Source: Protonemura montana
Taxonomy: Eukaryota; Arthropoda; Insecta; Plecoptera; Nemouridae
Assembly (NCBI GenBank): GCA_947568835.1
Contig: OX387604.1
Coordinates: 13,793,076-13,857,075, forward strand
DNA: 64,000 nucleotides
Reading direction: 5' to 3'
Positions 36,475 to 48,160 of the stretch are shown here, piece by piece. Numbering within the stretch: position 1 is the stretch's first letter; each line of letters starts with the position of its first letter. Below the pieces are notes generated by a model that saw only the letters and a program-made list of their open reading frames with translations, was not told where the DNA came from and made no database searches. A program made the position numbers and the translations under genes.

Positions 36475-36687
36475 ATGTTGGACACCAGGTTCACCCTCCA
36501 CTGCCTGACAGGTTTGTTGCTGATCTTGTCCTTGTGTTTACAGACATCTGCTCTCGACCAACATCAAGGAGGACCGTGTTCAGTGTTGCCAACAGATCTA
36601 CCAGTCATTGCATATGCTTCGAACCTGGACCAACGCAGCCGAGTGAAGACGCACTTGCCTTGCTTTGTCTTTACCCTCGTTTCATAA
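36475..36687 (+). CDS. possible small secreted peptide (70 aa)
   Basis: The ATG at 36475 (context aaacATGt) opens a 70-codon frame. Its N-terminus is a textbook signal peptide: a basic start (MLDTRF), a hydrophobic core (LTGLLLILSLCLQ) and small residues before a likely cut (TSA|LDQ). The predicted mature peptide is about 44 residues with two cysteines, enough for one disulfide. An AATAAA lies at about 36840, some 150 bases downstream. Against it: the length is short enough to arise by chance, an overlapping frame from 36417 is longer, and ttgtgtttacag near 36540 could be a splice acceptor cutting the frame. No family recognised. Confidence 0.3.
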   Translation: MLDTRFTLHCLTGLLLILSLCLQTSALDQHQGGPCSVLPTDLPVIAYASNLDQRSRVKTHLPCFVFTLVS

Positions 36688-37499
36688 CCTAACCTTTACC
36701 TTATAAACATTACCTATCTAACCAACAGAAAATGGATTTATTTCTTATATTTTTATTACCGTTTTATTATGTGTTAATATGTGTTGTTGACGAGGGTAAG
36801 ATTGATTAACAATTTGCTGCTTGTAATGGAAAAAACTTTAAATAAAAAAGTAATATTTACAATTTTACAAATGTCTGTTTAACTGGTGAGTTATAATATG
36901 GTTGCAATAATTGTATCAAAATGCAGAACAAATGTGATATTCACAGAAGATTCATGAAGGGTGTCAACAGGGGGAGAATTTCAAGGGAAGTTTAATGCAC
37001 ACCCCCGTTTGTGTCTCAGATTAATAGTAAGGGAGTTAATTTAGTTTTAATGTTTAAAATCAATATAGCTGCTAAAGTATGATGTTTACGCAAAATTCAA
37101 ATAGCCCATCCTGTTCGGGGGTGAAAACATACCCTTAGACCACATTGTGGGCGAATCTTAAAAAATTAAGAAAAAACTTAAGGGGTTATCCATCGATTTT
37201 TTCAATATTTTTGTAGTGGAAATTCAAGTAACGCATTTTGACCCGTGAGGGATGTCAACAGGAGTAGAATTTTAAGGGGAGTTGAATGCACATGCCTGTT
37301 TGAACCTACGATGAAAACTTACCACGTTTTTCTTGATTTCCTTTTGAGAATCCCCCGAGTTCCTTGACTCCCAACGCCTGGGCTGTAAACATAACGTCAC
37401 GCACACGTGTACTATGGGTGGTTTACCCATCAGGATTCACAAATAATTATTACTGCTATGTGATTTATTTATATCTTGTTTTATTTCTTTCCTGCAAAA

Positions 37500-37935
37500 G
37501 GTGTAAGAAAATTGAATGGAGGAGAAACGAGGCCGGGTTCGTATCACGGCTGGTACACTATTTTTAACTAAGAAACAATCACCTACCAAGATTTTTAGAG
37601 TATTGTCATGAAACTCTCGCTTCTCTTCATCAAGTCCGTTTGGCGGCGAGTGAAGATCTCTCTCGTTCCAGGCGTGAGGAGGCAGAGGGTCGCTGGTTCG
37701 AAGCAGGTAACTCATAATACTACAATCTCTGTGTGTGTAAAACTGCTGGATATGTGTCAATCGTTACAGTGAAAAGTTTCATCTCTTCTCCGTGGTGCAT
37801 TGAGAAGTCTGCCAGCTGCTAATCAGGTACATGCTACTTCCTCGTAAAATCGATCGGCCTCTGTGGCGGACTGGTAAGGTCACTTCTTGACGTCGCCTAG
37901 TCTCGTGTTCGATTCCTGCCCGGTTCACTTTTTGT
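37500..37935 (+). mobile_element. tRNA-like SINE(s), tentative
   Basis: At about 37848-37930, ggcctctgtggcggactgg followed 45 bases on by gtgttcgattcctgccc matches the box A/box B spacing of a tRNA-derived promoter, with box B (GTTCGATTCC) near consensus. Weaker B-box-like strings (ggttcgtatcacgg near 37535; ggttcgaagcagg near 37696) lie upstream. None folds into a complete tRNA by eye. Confidence 0.4.
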
Positions 37936-38546
37936 TCTTCATTGACTGGCATTGATTGAATGAAGCCATTTTCTTAGGTCTAACAATTGACTTTCGATTA
38001 AAGTCGTCGACGCAAATCAATAATGTAGCACTTACAATCGCGCCTGGAGAGGTAATACCAAATGGTATGAGTTGACAACTCAATTTTTTACAAAAGGACC
38101 AATCTTAAATAGAGTGAAGATGTTTTATCACCTTCCTTTCAATATTAAAGCAAGACAGAATGACAAACAATTGTGCTAAAACAATTCCTAATGGCACATG
38201 ATTTCTACTCTGTAAACGATTATTAAAAAGATATGATTTAATGAATTTAAAATAACTTTATGTATGTATGATGTCAATGTAAAATGATTTCATATGATTT
38301 TCAAAATATGTAGGTAAAATGTTTTAGAGTATGTAAAATTACTTGCCAATTTTATACATGTATACATTTTATACATGGAATAAAAAGATGTATCATTATT
38401 ATCATTATATTATTATTTTCATTATTACTGTGCAACTTTTAAATTTACGTTATTTTGGCAATCATCAACTAGTCGTGAGCTACGTCAGCCGCAAGGGATT
38501 GTCGACCAGAGCGAGTGCGGCACGCGCCAACGTTTACCCCTGTTGC

Positions 38547-38573
38547 GGGGGGGGGGGGGGGGGGGGGGGGGGG
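38547..38573. repeat. poly-G tract (27 G)
   Basis: Twenty-seven consecutive G, preceded by tgttgc and followed by ttgtgag. Likely length-variable. Confidence 0.95.
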
Positions 38574-39021
38574 TTGTGAGTCCTCGAGCCTTTGCTTGTG
38601 GGCCCGTGGTCTCTTGAATTTATTAACAATGCAGTTTATTTTAGTTTATTTTAGGAAAATAAATAAGGCAGCATATAAAGTTATAAAAAATTAACTAAAA
38701 ATTAATCTGGGAAAGTATCACGCCTTCAGAATGTTTCGTTTACCTATGAAAACTTTGAAGCAACTCGTGGTACGCGTGAGTGCCACGGGACTGCCTATAC
38801 GTACGGTTAATCCAACCATGACAAGTTTCAACTGAAATAATCGTCTAAAACGAGGCGAAAATTTGTCTCTTCGTACCAGGCGAGTAGCCGATAGAAGAGT
38901 ATCGCCTGAAACCTACAGCATCGCTGTTCAAGTGACGTCACAACACGTGCTCGATCGACCCAGCCTCGTACATTCGATCGGCATTGGCTGGTCTTCGAAG
39001 TGAATCGAGGTGATAAAAACA

Positions 39022-39223
39022 ATGGCGTCCACGGCTGCTATCACAGACCAAATGTTTTCCAGGCATGCAGATGCTAAAAAACTGCTAATTCTCGTACTTT
39101 AATCGTGGAAATTTAATTATATCACTTTTACCTATGTTAGCATTTGTTAGATGTGAGCGTTCTTGACTAAATCAAGTCACATTGAGAGTAAAATTGCATT
39201 TAAGCCCTCCTCGAATTGTCACA
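39022..39223. repeat. left arm of a 202-bp inverted repeat (partner 43477-43678)
   Basis: Begins atggcgtccacggctgctat and ends cctcctcgaattgtcaca. The reverse complement of 43477-43678 matches it throughout with few substitutions. One sharp edge is the shared GCCAT end; the other is tcg(a)ttgtcaca against tcgtcaca. It is a dispersed element or the termini of a 4.66 kb unit. Confidence 0.8.
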
Positions 39224-39749
39224 TGCAGCGACTGGCTGTTCGGATTGCACCGTCATGTCTACCTTGTGGCTGAGCTACATAGGAAATGGAATCAGTCGGT
39301 ATTCTTATGAACTCTCCAAGGTGAATTCTCCACGCTGAATTCTTCAGCGTTCCATTGACTCGTTGAGAGACACTGATTTGTCTCATGCTAACTTACATGA
39401 TCAGCCTGGCGTCAGTCGACCTTTCCATCGATTTCCACTGTAGGTTTTCTTTCTGTAGATTACTACGTTTTCTCTCGGGGAATCTTTCAAAGCGTGAAAT
39501 TGACTGCACCTTTTGAACCCTCTTATAAGATGCCTGGCTATTTTATTTTGTTGTGCCTTTTTCAACTGATAATCTTTCACTTTAGTGTTGTTTTAATATT
39601 TCTCATTATTTCCGAGAGATTTTGTCGAGGAAACGCCGTGCAACTGACCTGAGTACAGATTCCATGAGGAGCAATCCGATGGAGTGTAAAGGCTGGCAGC
39701 TGACAGGTTTACATTGCAATTGCTATGTTGAGCATGACGACCTACCCCT

Positions 39750-39773
39750 CCCCCCCCCCCCCCCCCCCCCCCC
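39750..39773. repeat. poly-C tract (24 C)
   Basis: Twenty-four consecutive C. The PPPPPP/GGGGGG open frames over it are artefacts. Confidence 0.95.
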
Positions 39774-40389
39774 ACCAAGCCACAAACTCGATGAAGATAC
39801 CAGCATCACAACTAATGCCGTGGCTCTAGGGCATTTTGGGGTAGGCAATAGGCATAATAAAGTCGACGCAGGGTACATTGTGACCTTTCATTGAATAATT
39901 GTTTAATTCTGTCCGAGGCCCACAGTATGTACAAGCAAATATTTTTTTATATTTACAAGCAGTTTTTTGCTTTTGGAATGACACACGGAATGACTCATAT
40001 ATTAGTTTGTTAAGTTATTGGGTTATATAATTTTAGTAAGCTGCATTAAGGGTGCCTGGAAAAGATTTTTTTTTAAATATTTTTGGTTCGTTTGCTGTAA
40101 TAGAAATGTTGCTGCTACTTTAACTCTCGATTACAGGCATAAGTTGCGAAACATCGAGAACATTAGTTGATTTTCTCACCACTCAAAAACCATATAATAA
40201 AATGTGTTTTTTTTTTCGCAAAACTTCATAATCATCATAATCTCTCCATCATTCACGCTTTTCAAAGATTAAAAACTCATTTACCAGATTGCACAAGGCC
40301 TTTTTTGACATTTTTTTATTACATCGTGTTGGGTTTTGCAGATGATTCTGACCGTCAAGAGTTTTCATGTGTTCAAGTCGAATAAATAT

Positions 40390-40680
40390 CGAGAGCTTAT
40401 GTTTTAAAATTGGGAAAGAAAGATGAAAATTATTTGGAAAAATTATGAGAATGGAAGAAAAAAGATGACTGAAAAAATGTTTAAGCTTGGAATGAGAGAA
40501 GGGGAAGAGGAAGACCAAGAGAAAGATGGATACAGAAAGTACAAGCAAGAGGTGGGAAATGGAATGAAGTAGAAGAGAAAGAAATCTGGCTAGATAAGGA
40601 AGTATGAAACAAGTTAGTGAATGAAAAGGAGCGTGAAAAGGAGAATGAAGAAAACGGAAAATAATTTGGCTTTAACTTGA
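40390..40680. repeat. purine-rich low-complexity stretch
   Basis: A strongly purine-biased + strand (gaaaga, agaagagaaag and similar) over nearly 300 bases. No repeat unit and no supported gene. Confidence 0.5.
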
Positions 40681-40769
40681 GTTAAATGTCATAAATTAAA
40701 TATTATCTAGTAATTAACGGATGAAAAAATAAAATCGGTTTCAAAAAAATTGCTAACCTCAACGATTGA

Positions 40770-40915
40770 TATCGATATTTCGAGTCGTTTTTATTCACTT
40801 TAGAGGTTTGTTTTAAAAGGACGGCCGCAAGTGTTATCGTGTGCCGTTACCACGTGTTGCAGGCTCGTTTGCTCAGCAGACAGAATAACGCTCTGACTCT
40901 GTAGAACTATACTAT
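40770..40915. repeat. degraded relative of the 416-bp MITE
   Basis: The stretch aaaggacggccgcaagtg, then gcaggctcgtttgctc and gaataacgctctgactct, parallels 18176-18265 of the intact MITE. The terminal inverted repeats are not recognisable here. Confidence 0.5.
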
Positions 40916-41543
40916 CCTATGAATCTACTCTATGAATATATCCTATGACTCTGCAATATAAGGGCCGATTTTTCAGTGTTCCGTTATAAACATACAGTCA
41001 TTTAAATTGTATTTTTTTTTTTTTGCTTGGCAACGGCCAATAAGAAAATGTGTTTTGTTTGTTAACTCTTAGAGGCATGGTGGTAAGAAGACGCCGTTAC
41101 CACAATTTCTGGATTTTTTTCTGCTGATTCCAAGGGCGGTAAAACTTAAGCATACCTCAAATCGCTTGCGCTTAGATTTGTGGATTGACGGTAAAATCAG
41201 TTCGGTCGCTCGCTGCCGTTCAGACCATACCGATGCATGTGCGCTTTAATTTTTGAATACAAATGAATTTTTAGCTAAACTGATACTTCTACCATTTCTG
41301 AGCTTTTAAACAGTATTTTCATTATTATTACGAGTCTATTCATAAAAAAGGGTGGTAATGCTCTTATACCACCATGCACTATGAGTACTGCACTAAGAGT
41401 ACTGCATGGTCTAGTACAAGGGTTGAAAGTTGGTTTAAAAAGTGATGCACGATGAGAATTATTTTGATCTTTGTGACTGACTCTTTGATCTTTTGACTTT
41501 GGGTCTGTCAGTGATCAGGTAGTAAAGCCACACATGATAAAAC

Positions 41544-42445
41544 GGTCCATTCTCGTAACACCTATTCTTGTAACACCTAAAGCTACCTGCTTACCCTTTC
41601 TGATCGTCGGTCGACCGTCGGTCGACGGGCCCCCAACCTTTCGCGACGTCTACCGATTGGATTTTCTAGCATAAATTAAATCTCAAAATATTTTTCTTGG
41701 ATCACCTACAACCCCCGAGGCGGCTGAGCGAACGCAATGTGTGGACCTGCCCCCCTTTGCAAGGATGTTTGAATATCTCGGCGCGTTAAGCGGACATGGC
41801 TCCTCCAAATCCTCTCGTCTTTTCCACAGGTGCCTCATGCACAAACCGTCACTATTAGGATGATAAAATCGTTATTTAACTCAAATCCCGATGGTCACCC
41901 CCGCAAACTGACCTTATCCTTGTTCGAAACGGTGCCCAAATTTTGTGGGTTTGGGCGCACTCTCTCAGGAGCAAGCGTCCCTGATCGTGCGGGGGTGTCA
42001 AATTTTTCCTTTCCTTGTCCTGGTTCTGAAGTAGAAATTTTGGCTTCATAACTCTTTACTTGATATAATAATCGTTAAATCGCCCCCCCCCCCCCCCCCC
42101 CCCCCACCTCACAGTCCTTCTTAAGCACAATTAAAAAACGTAAATCGACGTCCGGCTTCGTGCAAAATTGAAGATCACCTTGTTGAGGCTGTAGAGGAGC
42201 CATGTCCGCTCAACGCGCCGAGAAATTCAAACATCCTTGCACAGGGGGCAGGTTCACACCTTGCGTTCCCTCAGCCGCCTCGGGTGTTGTAGGAGATACA
42301 AGAAAAATATTTTGAGATTTAAAAAAATCCAGTCGGTAGACGTCGCGAAAGGTTGGGGGCCCGTCGACCGACGGTCGACCGACGGTCAGAAAGGGTAAGC
42401 AGGTAGCTGTAGGTGTTACAAGAATAGGTGTTACGAGAATGGACC
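41544..42445. mobile_element. 902-bp long-inverted-repeat (foldback) element with 8-bp target-site duplication
   Basis: The arms 41544-41805 and 42194-42445 are reverse complements over about 250-260 bases with a few substitutions and small indels, starting ggtccattctcgtaacacct. The flanks are identical 8-mers, GATAAAAC, at 41536-41543 and 42446-42453. Each arm contains a nested tandem palindrome (gtcggtcgac repeated, about 41605-41630). The 390-bp middle has no open frame and carries a 23-C run (42083-42105). The 8-bp duplication suits a hAT- or P-like transposase acting in trans. Confidence 0.9.
42083..42105. repeat. poly-C tract (23 C) inside the foldback element
   Basis: Twenty-three consecutive C between the two arms. 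Confidence 0.95.
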
Positions 42446-43221
42446 GATAAAACCAAATGAACAGAAATTCCTTCTGACGACGGTTCATTTTGGATGGCAG
42501 TGAATTTAAAGATGACTTTTGGTGATGAAACAATGCAATGTTGCTATAAATACAAGCAAAAGGGGCATGGCAGACATCAGTGAATTAAGAACTTCGGGGT
42601 AAACTAGTGTAATTGGGCACTTTAATCGTGCAACGATAACGACATAGCGTCCAGCAGACAACCCGTCTTTATTTTATTTTGTTTGTTTATATTAATTTCA
42701 TATTATGCATTTCTTTTATATTATGTTCTTATTCATTTTAAATTACTGTATCTAATATTTGTCTGTCATTAATAATTTTTAAACCATATCTTTTCTTTTA
42801 GCATTGAATGTGGTAAACACGCTTGCTACATGGTAGTATTCATGTATTACCACCCCATTGGGATGGGAGAGAACGTGAAAAAAATTGGGTAGGTACACAT
42901 CTTATTATGTTTGCCATTAAATAAGCATTAAATCCACCAACTTTAAAAGATAAAAAAAAGGGGTTAAAAGTTTGGCAACGGTTTGTTGGCCAACCTTTGA
43001 CAAAACTAAGGACCTAAATTCTTTCCTCCATGGAATTTACTTGGGGGTGCATATACAACTTTGGGCAAACGGGCAGTTTCACTAGGTCCAACTTAATATA
43101 TGAGACTCATCCCCATGGTTACACCCAATCAGATACTTCTATTTTCATCTTAACCTGCTTATTTAACTGGCCTTAGGATTGTGAAGAAGGTGAGAATAGA
43201 AATGGAGAAGTTCGGCTAAAA

Positions 43222-43480
43222 TATGGTATTTTCTAGGAAGGCTTTCAGGAAGGTTCAACTCGAACAGCAGGATTCCTCCACGAATCCATGCAGTCGAGTA
43301 TTTGATAAGCAAATCGAATGAAGTTGCTGTACTACCTTTCATCCCTCCAACCTCTCTCCCGAACAGAACTTATCATGTGTATGATGGTCACCCATCCAAT
43401 ACCTGACGCTGAGTAGTGTTGCTTAACTTCGGTGATCTAATGAGAACCGGTGTTTCCAACACGCCAAACCGTCCGGTGTG
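43222..43480 (-). mobile_element. 5S-rRNA-derived SINE, copy D (head and part of body)
   Basis: Read on -, acggtttggcgtgttggaaa, caccggttctcattagatca, ccgaagttaagcaacact and attggatgggtgaccatcat form the 5S-like head (about 43370-43472). The body continues to about 43230. Its head abuts the inverted-repeat arm that leads into the satellite. Confidence 0.78.
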
Positions 43481-43678
43481 ACGATTCGAGGAGGGCTCGT
43501 AAGCAATTGGACCCGCCGTGTGACTTGATTTGGTAAAGAACACTCACATCTAACAAATGCTAACATAGGTAAAAGTAATATAATTAAATTTCCGCAATTA
43601 AAGTACGAGAATTTGCAGTTTTTTAGCATCTGCATGCCTGGAAAACATATGGTCTGGGATAGCAGCCGTGGACGCCAT
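43477..43678. repeat. right arm of the 202-bp inverted repeat, bordering the satellite
   Basis: The reverse complement of 39022-39223. Its outer GCCAT end (43674-43678) is followed at once by cactcacatcacatcacc and then perfect CCTCA units, so the array begins exactly at the edge of this element. Confidence 0.8.
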
Positions 43679-43679
43679 C

Positions 43680-44188
43680 ACTCACATCACATCACCTCAC
43701 CTCACCTCACCTCACCTCACCTCACCTCCCCTCACCACACACCTCACCTCACCTCACCTCACCTCACCTCACCTCACCTCACCTCACCTCACCTCACCTC
43801 ACCTCTCACCTCACTTCACCTCACCTCACCTCACCTCACCTCACCTCACCTCACCTCACCTCACCTCACCTCACCTCACCTCACCTCACCTCACCTCACC
43901 TCACCTCACCTCACCACACCTCACATCACCTCACCTCACCTCACATCACCTCACCTCACCTCACCTCACCTCACCTCACCACACCTCACCTCACCTCACC
44001 TCACGTCACCTCACCTCACCTCACCTCACCTCACCTCACCTCACCTCACCTCACCTCACCTCACCTCACCTCACCTCACCTCACCTCACCTCACCTCACC
44101 TCACCTCACCTCACCTCACCTCACCTCACCTCACCTCACCTCACCTCACCTCACCTCACCTCACCTCACCTCAACTCACCTCACCTCC
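43680..44188. repeat. CCTCA (TGAGG) array, block 1
   Basis: About 500 bases of CCTCA with rare CCACA, CCTCT and CTTCA variants. It marks the left edge of the >20 kb pentanucleotide region. The long SPHLTSPHLT-like frames over it are artefacts. Confidence 0.97.
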
Positions 44189-47100
44189 CCACCCCTCACC
44201 AACCCTCCCCTCCCCTCCCCACCCCTCCCCAACCTCCCCTCCCCTCCCCTAACCTAACCTTACCTGACCTAACCTGACCTAACCTGACCTGACCTAACCT
44301 AACCTAACCTAACCTAACCTAACCTAACCTAACCTTACCTAACCTTACCTTACCTTACCTTACCTTACCTTACCTAACTTAACCTTACCTAACCTAACCT
44401 AACCTAATCTAACCTGACCTAACCTAACCTAACCTAACCTAACCTAACCTAACCTAACCTAACCTAACCTAACCTAACCGAACCTAACCGAACCTAACTG
44501 AACCGAACCTAACCGAACCTAACCGAACCTAACCTAACCGAACCTAACCTAACCAATCCGAACCTAACCTAACCTAACCTTACCTAACCGAACCTAACCG
44601 AACCTAACCGAACCTTACCGAACCTAACCGAACCTAACCGAACCTAACGGAACCCAACTGAACCTAACTGAACCTAACCGAACCTAACCGAACTGAACCG
44701 AACCTAACCGAACCTAACCTTACCTAACCTTACCTAACCTAACCTAACCTTACCTAACCTAACCTTACCTAACCTAAACCTTACCCTACCTTACCTAACC
44801 TTACCTAACTTAACCTTACCTAACCTAACCTAACCTAACCTAACCTAACCTAACCTAACCTAACCTAACCTAACCTAACCTAACCTAACCTAACCTAACC
44901 GAACCTAACCGAACCTAACCGAACCTAACCGAACCTAACCGAACCTAACCGAACCGAACCTAACCGAACCTAACCGAACCTAACCTAACCGAACCTAACC
45001 TAACCTAACCGAACCGAACCTAACCTAACCTTACCTATCCGAACCTAACCGAACCTAACCGAACCTAACCGAACCTAACCGAACCTAACCGAACCTAACC
45101 GAACCTAACCGAACCTAACCGAACCTAACTGAACCTCACCGAACCTAACCGAACCTAACCGAACCTAACCGAACCTAACCGAACCTAACCGAACCTAACC
45201 GAACCTAACCGAACCTAACCGAACCTAACTGAACCTCACCGAACCTAACCGAACCTAACCGAACCTAACCGAACCTAACCGAACCTAACCGAACCTTACC
45301 GAACCTAACCGAACCTAACCGAACCTAACCGAACCAAACCGAACCTAACCGAACCTAACCGAACCTAACCGAACCTGACCGAACCTAGCCGAACTTAACC
45401 GAACCTAACCGAACCTAACCGAACCTAACCGAACCTAACCGAACCTTACCGAACCTAACCGAACCTAACCGAACCTAACAGTACCTAACCGAACCTAACC
45501 AGACCTAACCGAACCTAACCGAACCTAACCGAACCTAACCGAACCTAACCTCACCTCACCTCACCTCACCCCACCTCACCTCACCTCACCTCACCTCACC
45601 TCACCTCACCTCACCTCACCTCACCTCACCTCACCTCACTTCACCTCACCTCACCTCACCTCACCTCACCGAACCTAACCGAACCTAACTGAACCTAACC
45701 TAACCTTACCTAACCTAACCGAACCTAACCGAACCTAACCGAACCTAACCGAACCTAACCGAACCTCACCGAACCTCACCGAACTTCATTGAACCTCACC
45801 GAACCTTACCGAACCTCACCGAACCTCAACTAACCTCACCGAACCTCACCGAACCTCACCGAACCTCACTGAACCTAACCGAACCTAACCGAACCTAACC
45901 GAACCTCACCGAACCTCACCGAACTTCATTGAACCTCACCGAACCTTACCGAACCTCACCGAACCTCAACTAACCTCACCGAACCTCACCGAACCTCACC
46001 GAACCTCACTGAACCTAACCGAACCTAACCGAACCTAACCGAACCTAACCGAACCTAACCGAACCTAACCGAACCTCACTGAACCTAAACCGAATCTAAC
46101 CGAACCTAACCGAACCTAACCGAACCTAACCGAACCCAACCGAACCTAACCTAACCTAACCTAACCTAACCTAACCGAACCTAACCGAACCTAACCGAAC
46201 CTAACCGAACCTAACCGAACCTAACCGAACCGAACCTAACCGAACCTAACCGAACCTAACCTAACCTAACCTAACCGAACCGAACCTAACCTAACCTTAC
46301 CTATCCGAACCTAACCGAACCTAACCGAACCTAACCGAACCTAACCGAACCTAACCGAACCTAACCGAACCTAACCGAACCTAACCGAACCTAACTGAAC
46401 CTCACCGAACCTAACCGAACCTAACCGAACCTAACCGAACCTAACCGAACCTAACCGAACCTAACCGAACCTAACCGAACCTAACCGAACCTAACTGAAC
46501 CTCACCGAACCTAACCGAACCTAACCGAACCTAACCGAACCTAACCGAACCTAACCGAACCTTACCGAACCTAACCGAACCTAACCGAACCTAACCGAAC
46601 CAAACCGAACCTAACCGAACCTAACCGAACCTAACCGAACCTGACCGAACCTAGCCGAACTTAACCGAACCTAACCGAACCTAACCGAACCTAACCGAAC
46701 CTAACCGAACCTTACCGAACCTAACCGAACCTAACCGAACCTAACAGTACCTAACCGAACCTAACCAGACCTAACCGAACCTAACCGAACCTAACCGAAC
46801 CTAACCGAACCTAACCTCACCTCACCTCACCTCACCCCACCTCACCTCACCTCACCTCACCTCACCTCACCTCACCTCACCTCACCTCACCTCACCTCAC
46901 TTCACCTCACCTCACCTCACCTCACCTCACCGAACCTAACCGAACCTAACTGAACCTAACCTAACCTTACCTAACCTAACCGAACCTAACCGAACCTAAC
47001 CGAACCTAACCGAACCTAACCGAACCTCACCGAACCTCACCGAACTTCATTGAACCTCACCGAACCTTACCGAACCTCACCGAACCTCAACTAACCTCAC

Positions 47101-48160
47101 CGAACCTCACCGAACCTCACCGAACCTCACTGAACCTAACCGAACCTAACCGAACCTAACCGAACCTCACCGAACCTCACCGAACTTCATTGAACCTCAC
47201 CGAACCTTACCGAACCTCACCGAACCTCAACTAACCTCACCGAACCTCACCGAACCTCACCGAACCTCACTGAACCTAACCGAACCTAACCGAACCTAAC
47301 CGAACCTAACCGAACCTAACCGAACCTAACCGAACCTCACTGAACCTAAACCGAATCTAACCGAACCTAACCGAACCTAACCGAACCTAACCGAACCTAA
47401 CCGAACCCAACCGAACCTAACCGAACCTAACCGAACCTAACCGAACCTAACCGAACCTAACCGAACCTAACCGAACCTAACCGAACCTTACCGAACCTAA
47501 CCTCACCTCACCTCACCTCACCTCACCTCACCTCACCTCACCTCACTCACCTCACCTCACCTCACCTCACCTCACCTCACCTCACCTCACCTCACCTCAC
47601 CTCACCTCACCTCACCTCACCTCACCTCACCTCACCTCACCTCACCTACCTCACCTCACCTCACCTCACCTCACCTCACCTCACCTCACCTCACCTCACC
47701 TCACCTCACCTCACCTCACCTCACCTCACCTCACCTCACCTCACCTCACCTCACCTCACCTCACCTCACCTCACCTCACCTCACCTCACCTCACCTCACC
47801 TCACCTCACCTCACCTCACCTCACCTCACCTCACCTCACCTCACCTCACCTCACCTCACCTCACCTCACCTCACCTCACCTCACCTCACCTCACCTCACC
47901 TCACCTCACCTCACCTCACCTCACCTCACCTCACCTCACCTCACCTCACCTCACCTCACCTCACCTCACCTCACCTCACCTCACCACACCTCACCACACC
48001 TCACCTCACCTCACCTCACCTCACCTCACCTCACCTCACCTTACACCCCCTCCCCTCCCCAACCCCTCCCCGCCCCACCCAACCTCTCCCCCGCCCCACC
48101 CAACCTCTCCCCTCCCCCCCTCCCACCCCCTTCCCCACCCCACCCCAGCCTCCCCTCCCC
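44189..48160. repeat. CCTAA/CCTTA/CCTAACCGAA array with a ~1.26 kb tandem duplication
   Basis: A CCCCT-type stretch (44189-44250) leads to CCTAA, CCTGA and CCTTA units, then mainly the decamer CCTAACCGAA with CCTCACCGAA variants. Two short CCTCA blocks (about 45549-45668 and 46813-46929) and one longer block (about 47500-48040) interrupt it. Rare-variant strings such as acagtacc (45481; 46747) and gaacttcattg (45781; 47042) recur 1261-1266 bp apart. The gaacttcattg block is itself doubled 140 bp apart (45781/45921 and 47042/47182). Confidence 0.92.

Noticed and set aside
36417..36692. 91-codon frame overlapping the small secreted-peptide frame
   Set aside because: It has no signal or domain. 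The 36475 frame has the better start context and signal peptide, though neither is proven.
43613..44257. Long open frames (SPHLTSPHLT-like) over the CCTCA block
   Set aside because: They arise because a stop-free 5-base repeat stays open in all frames of one strand. There is no start context, domain or codon bias beyond the repeat.
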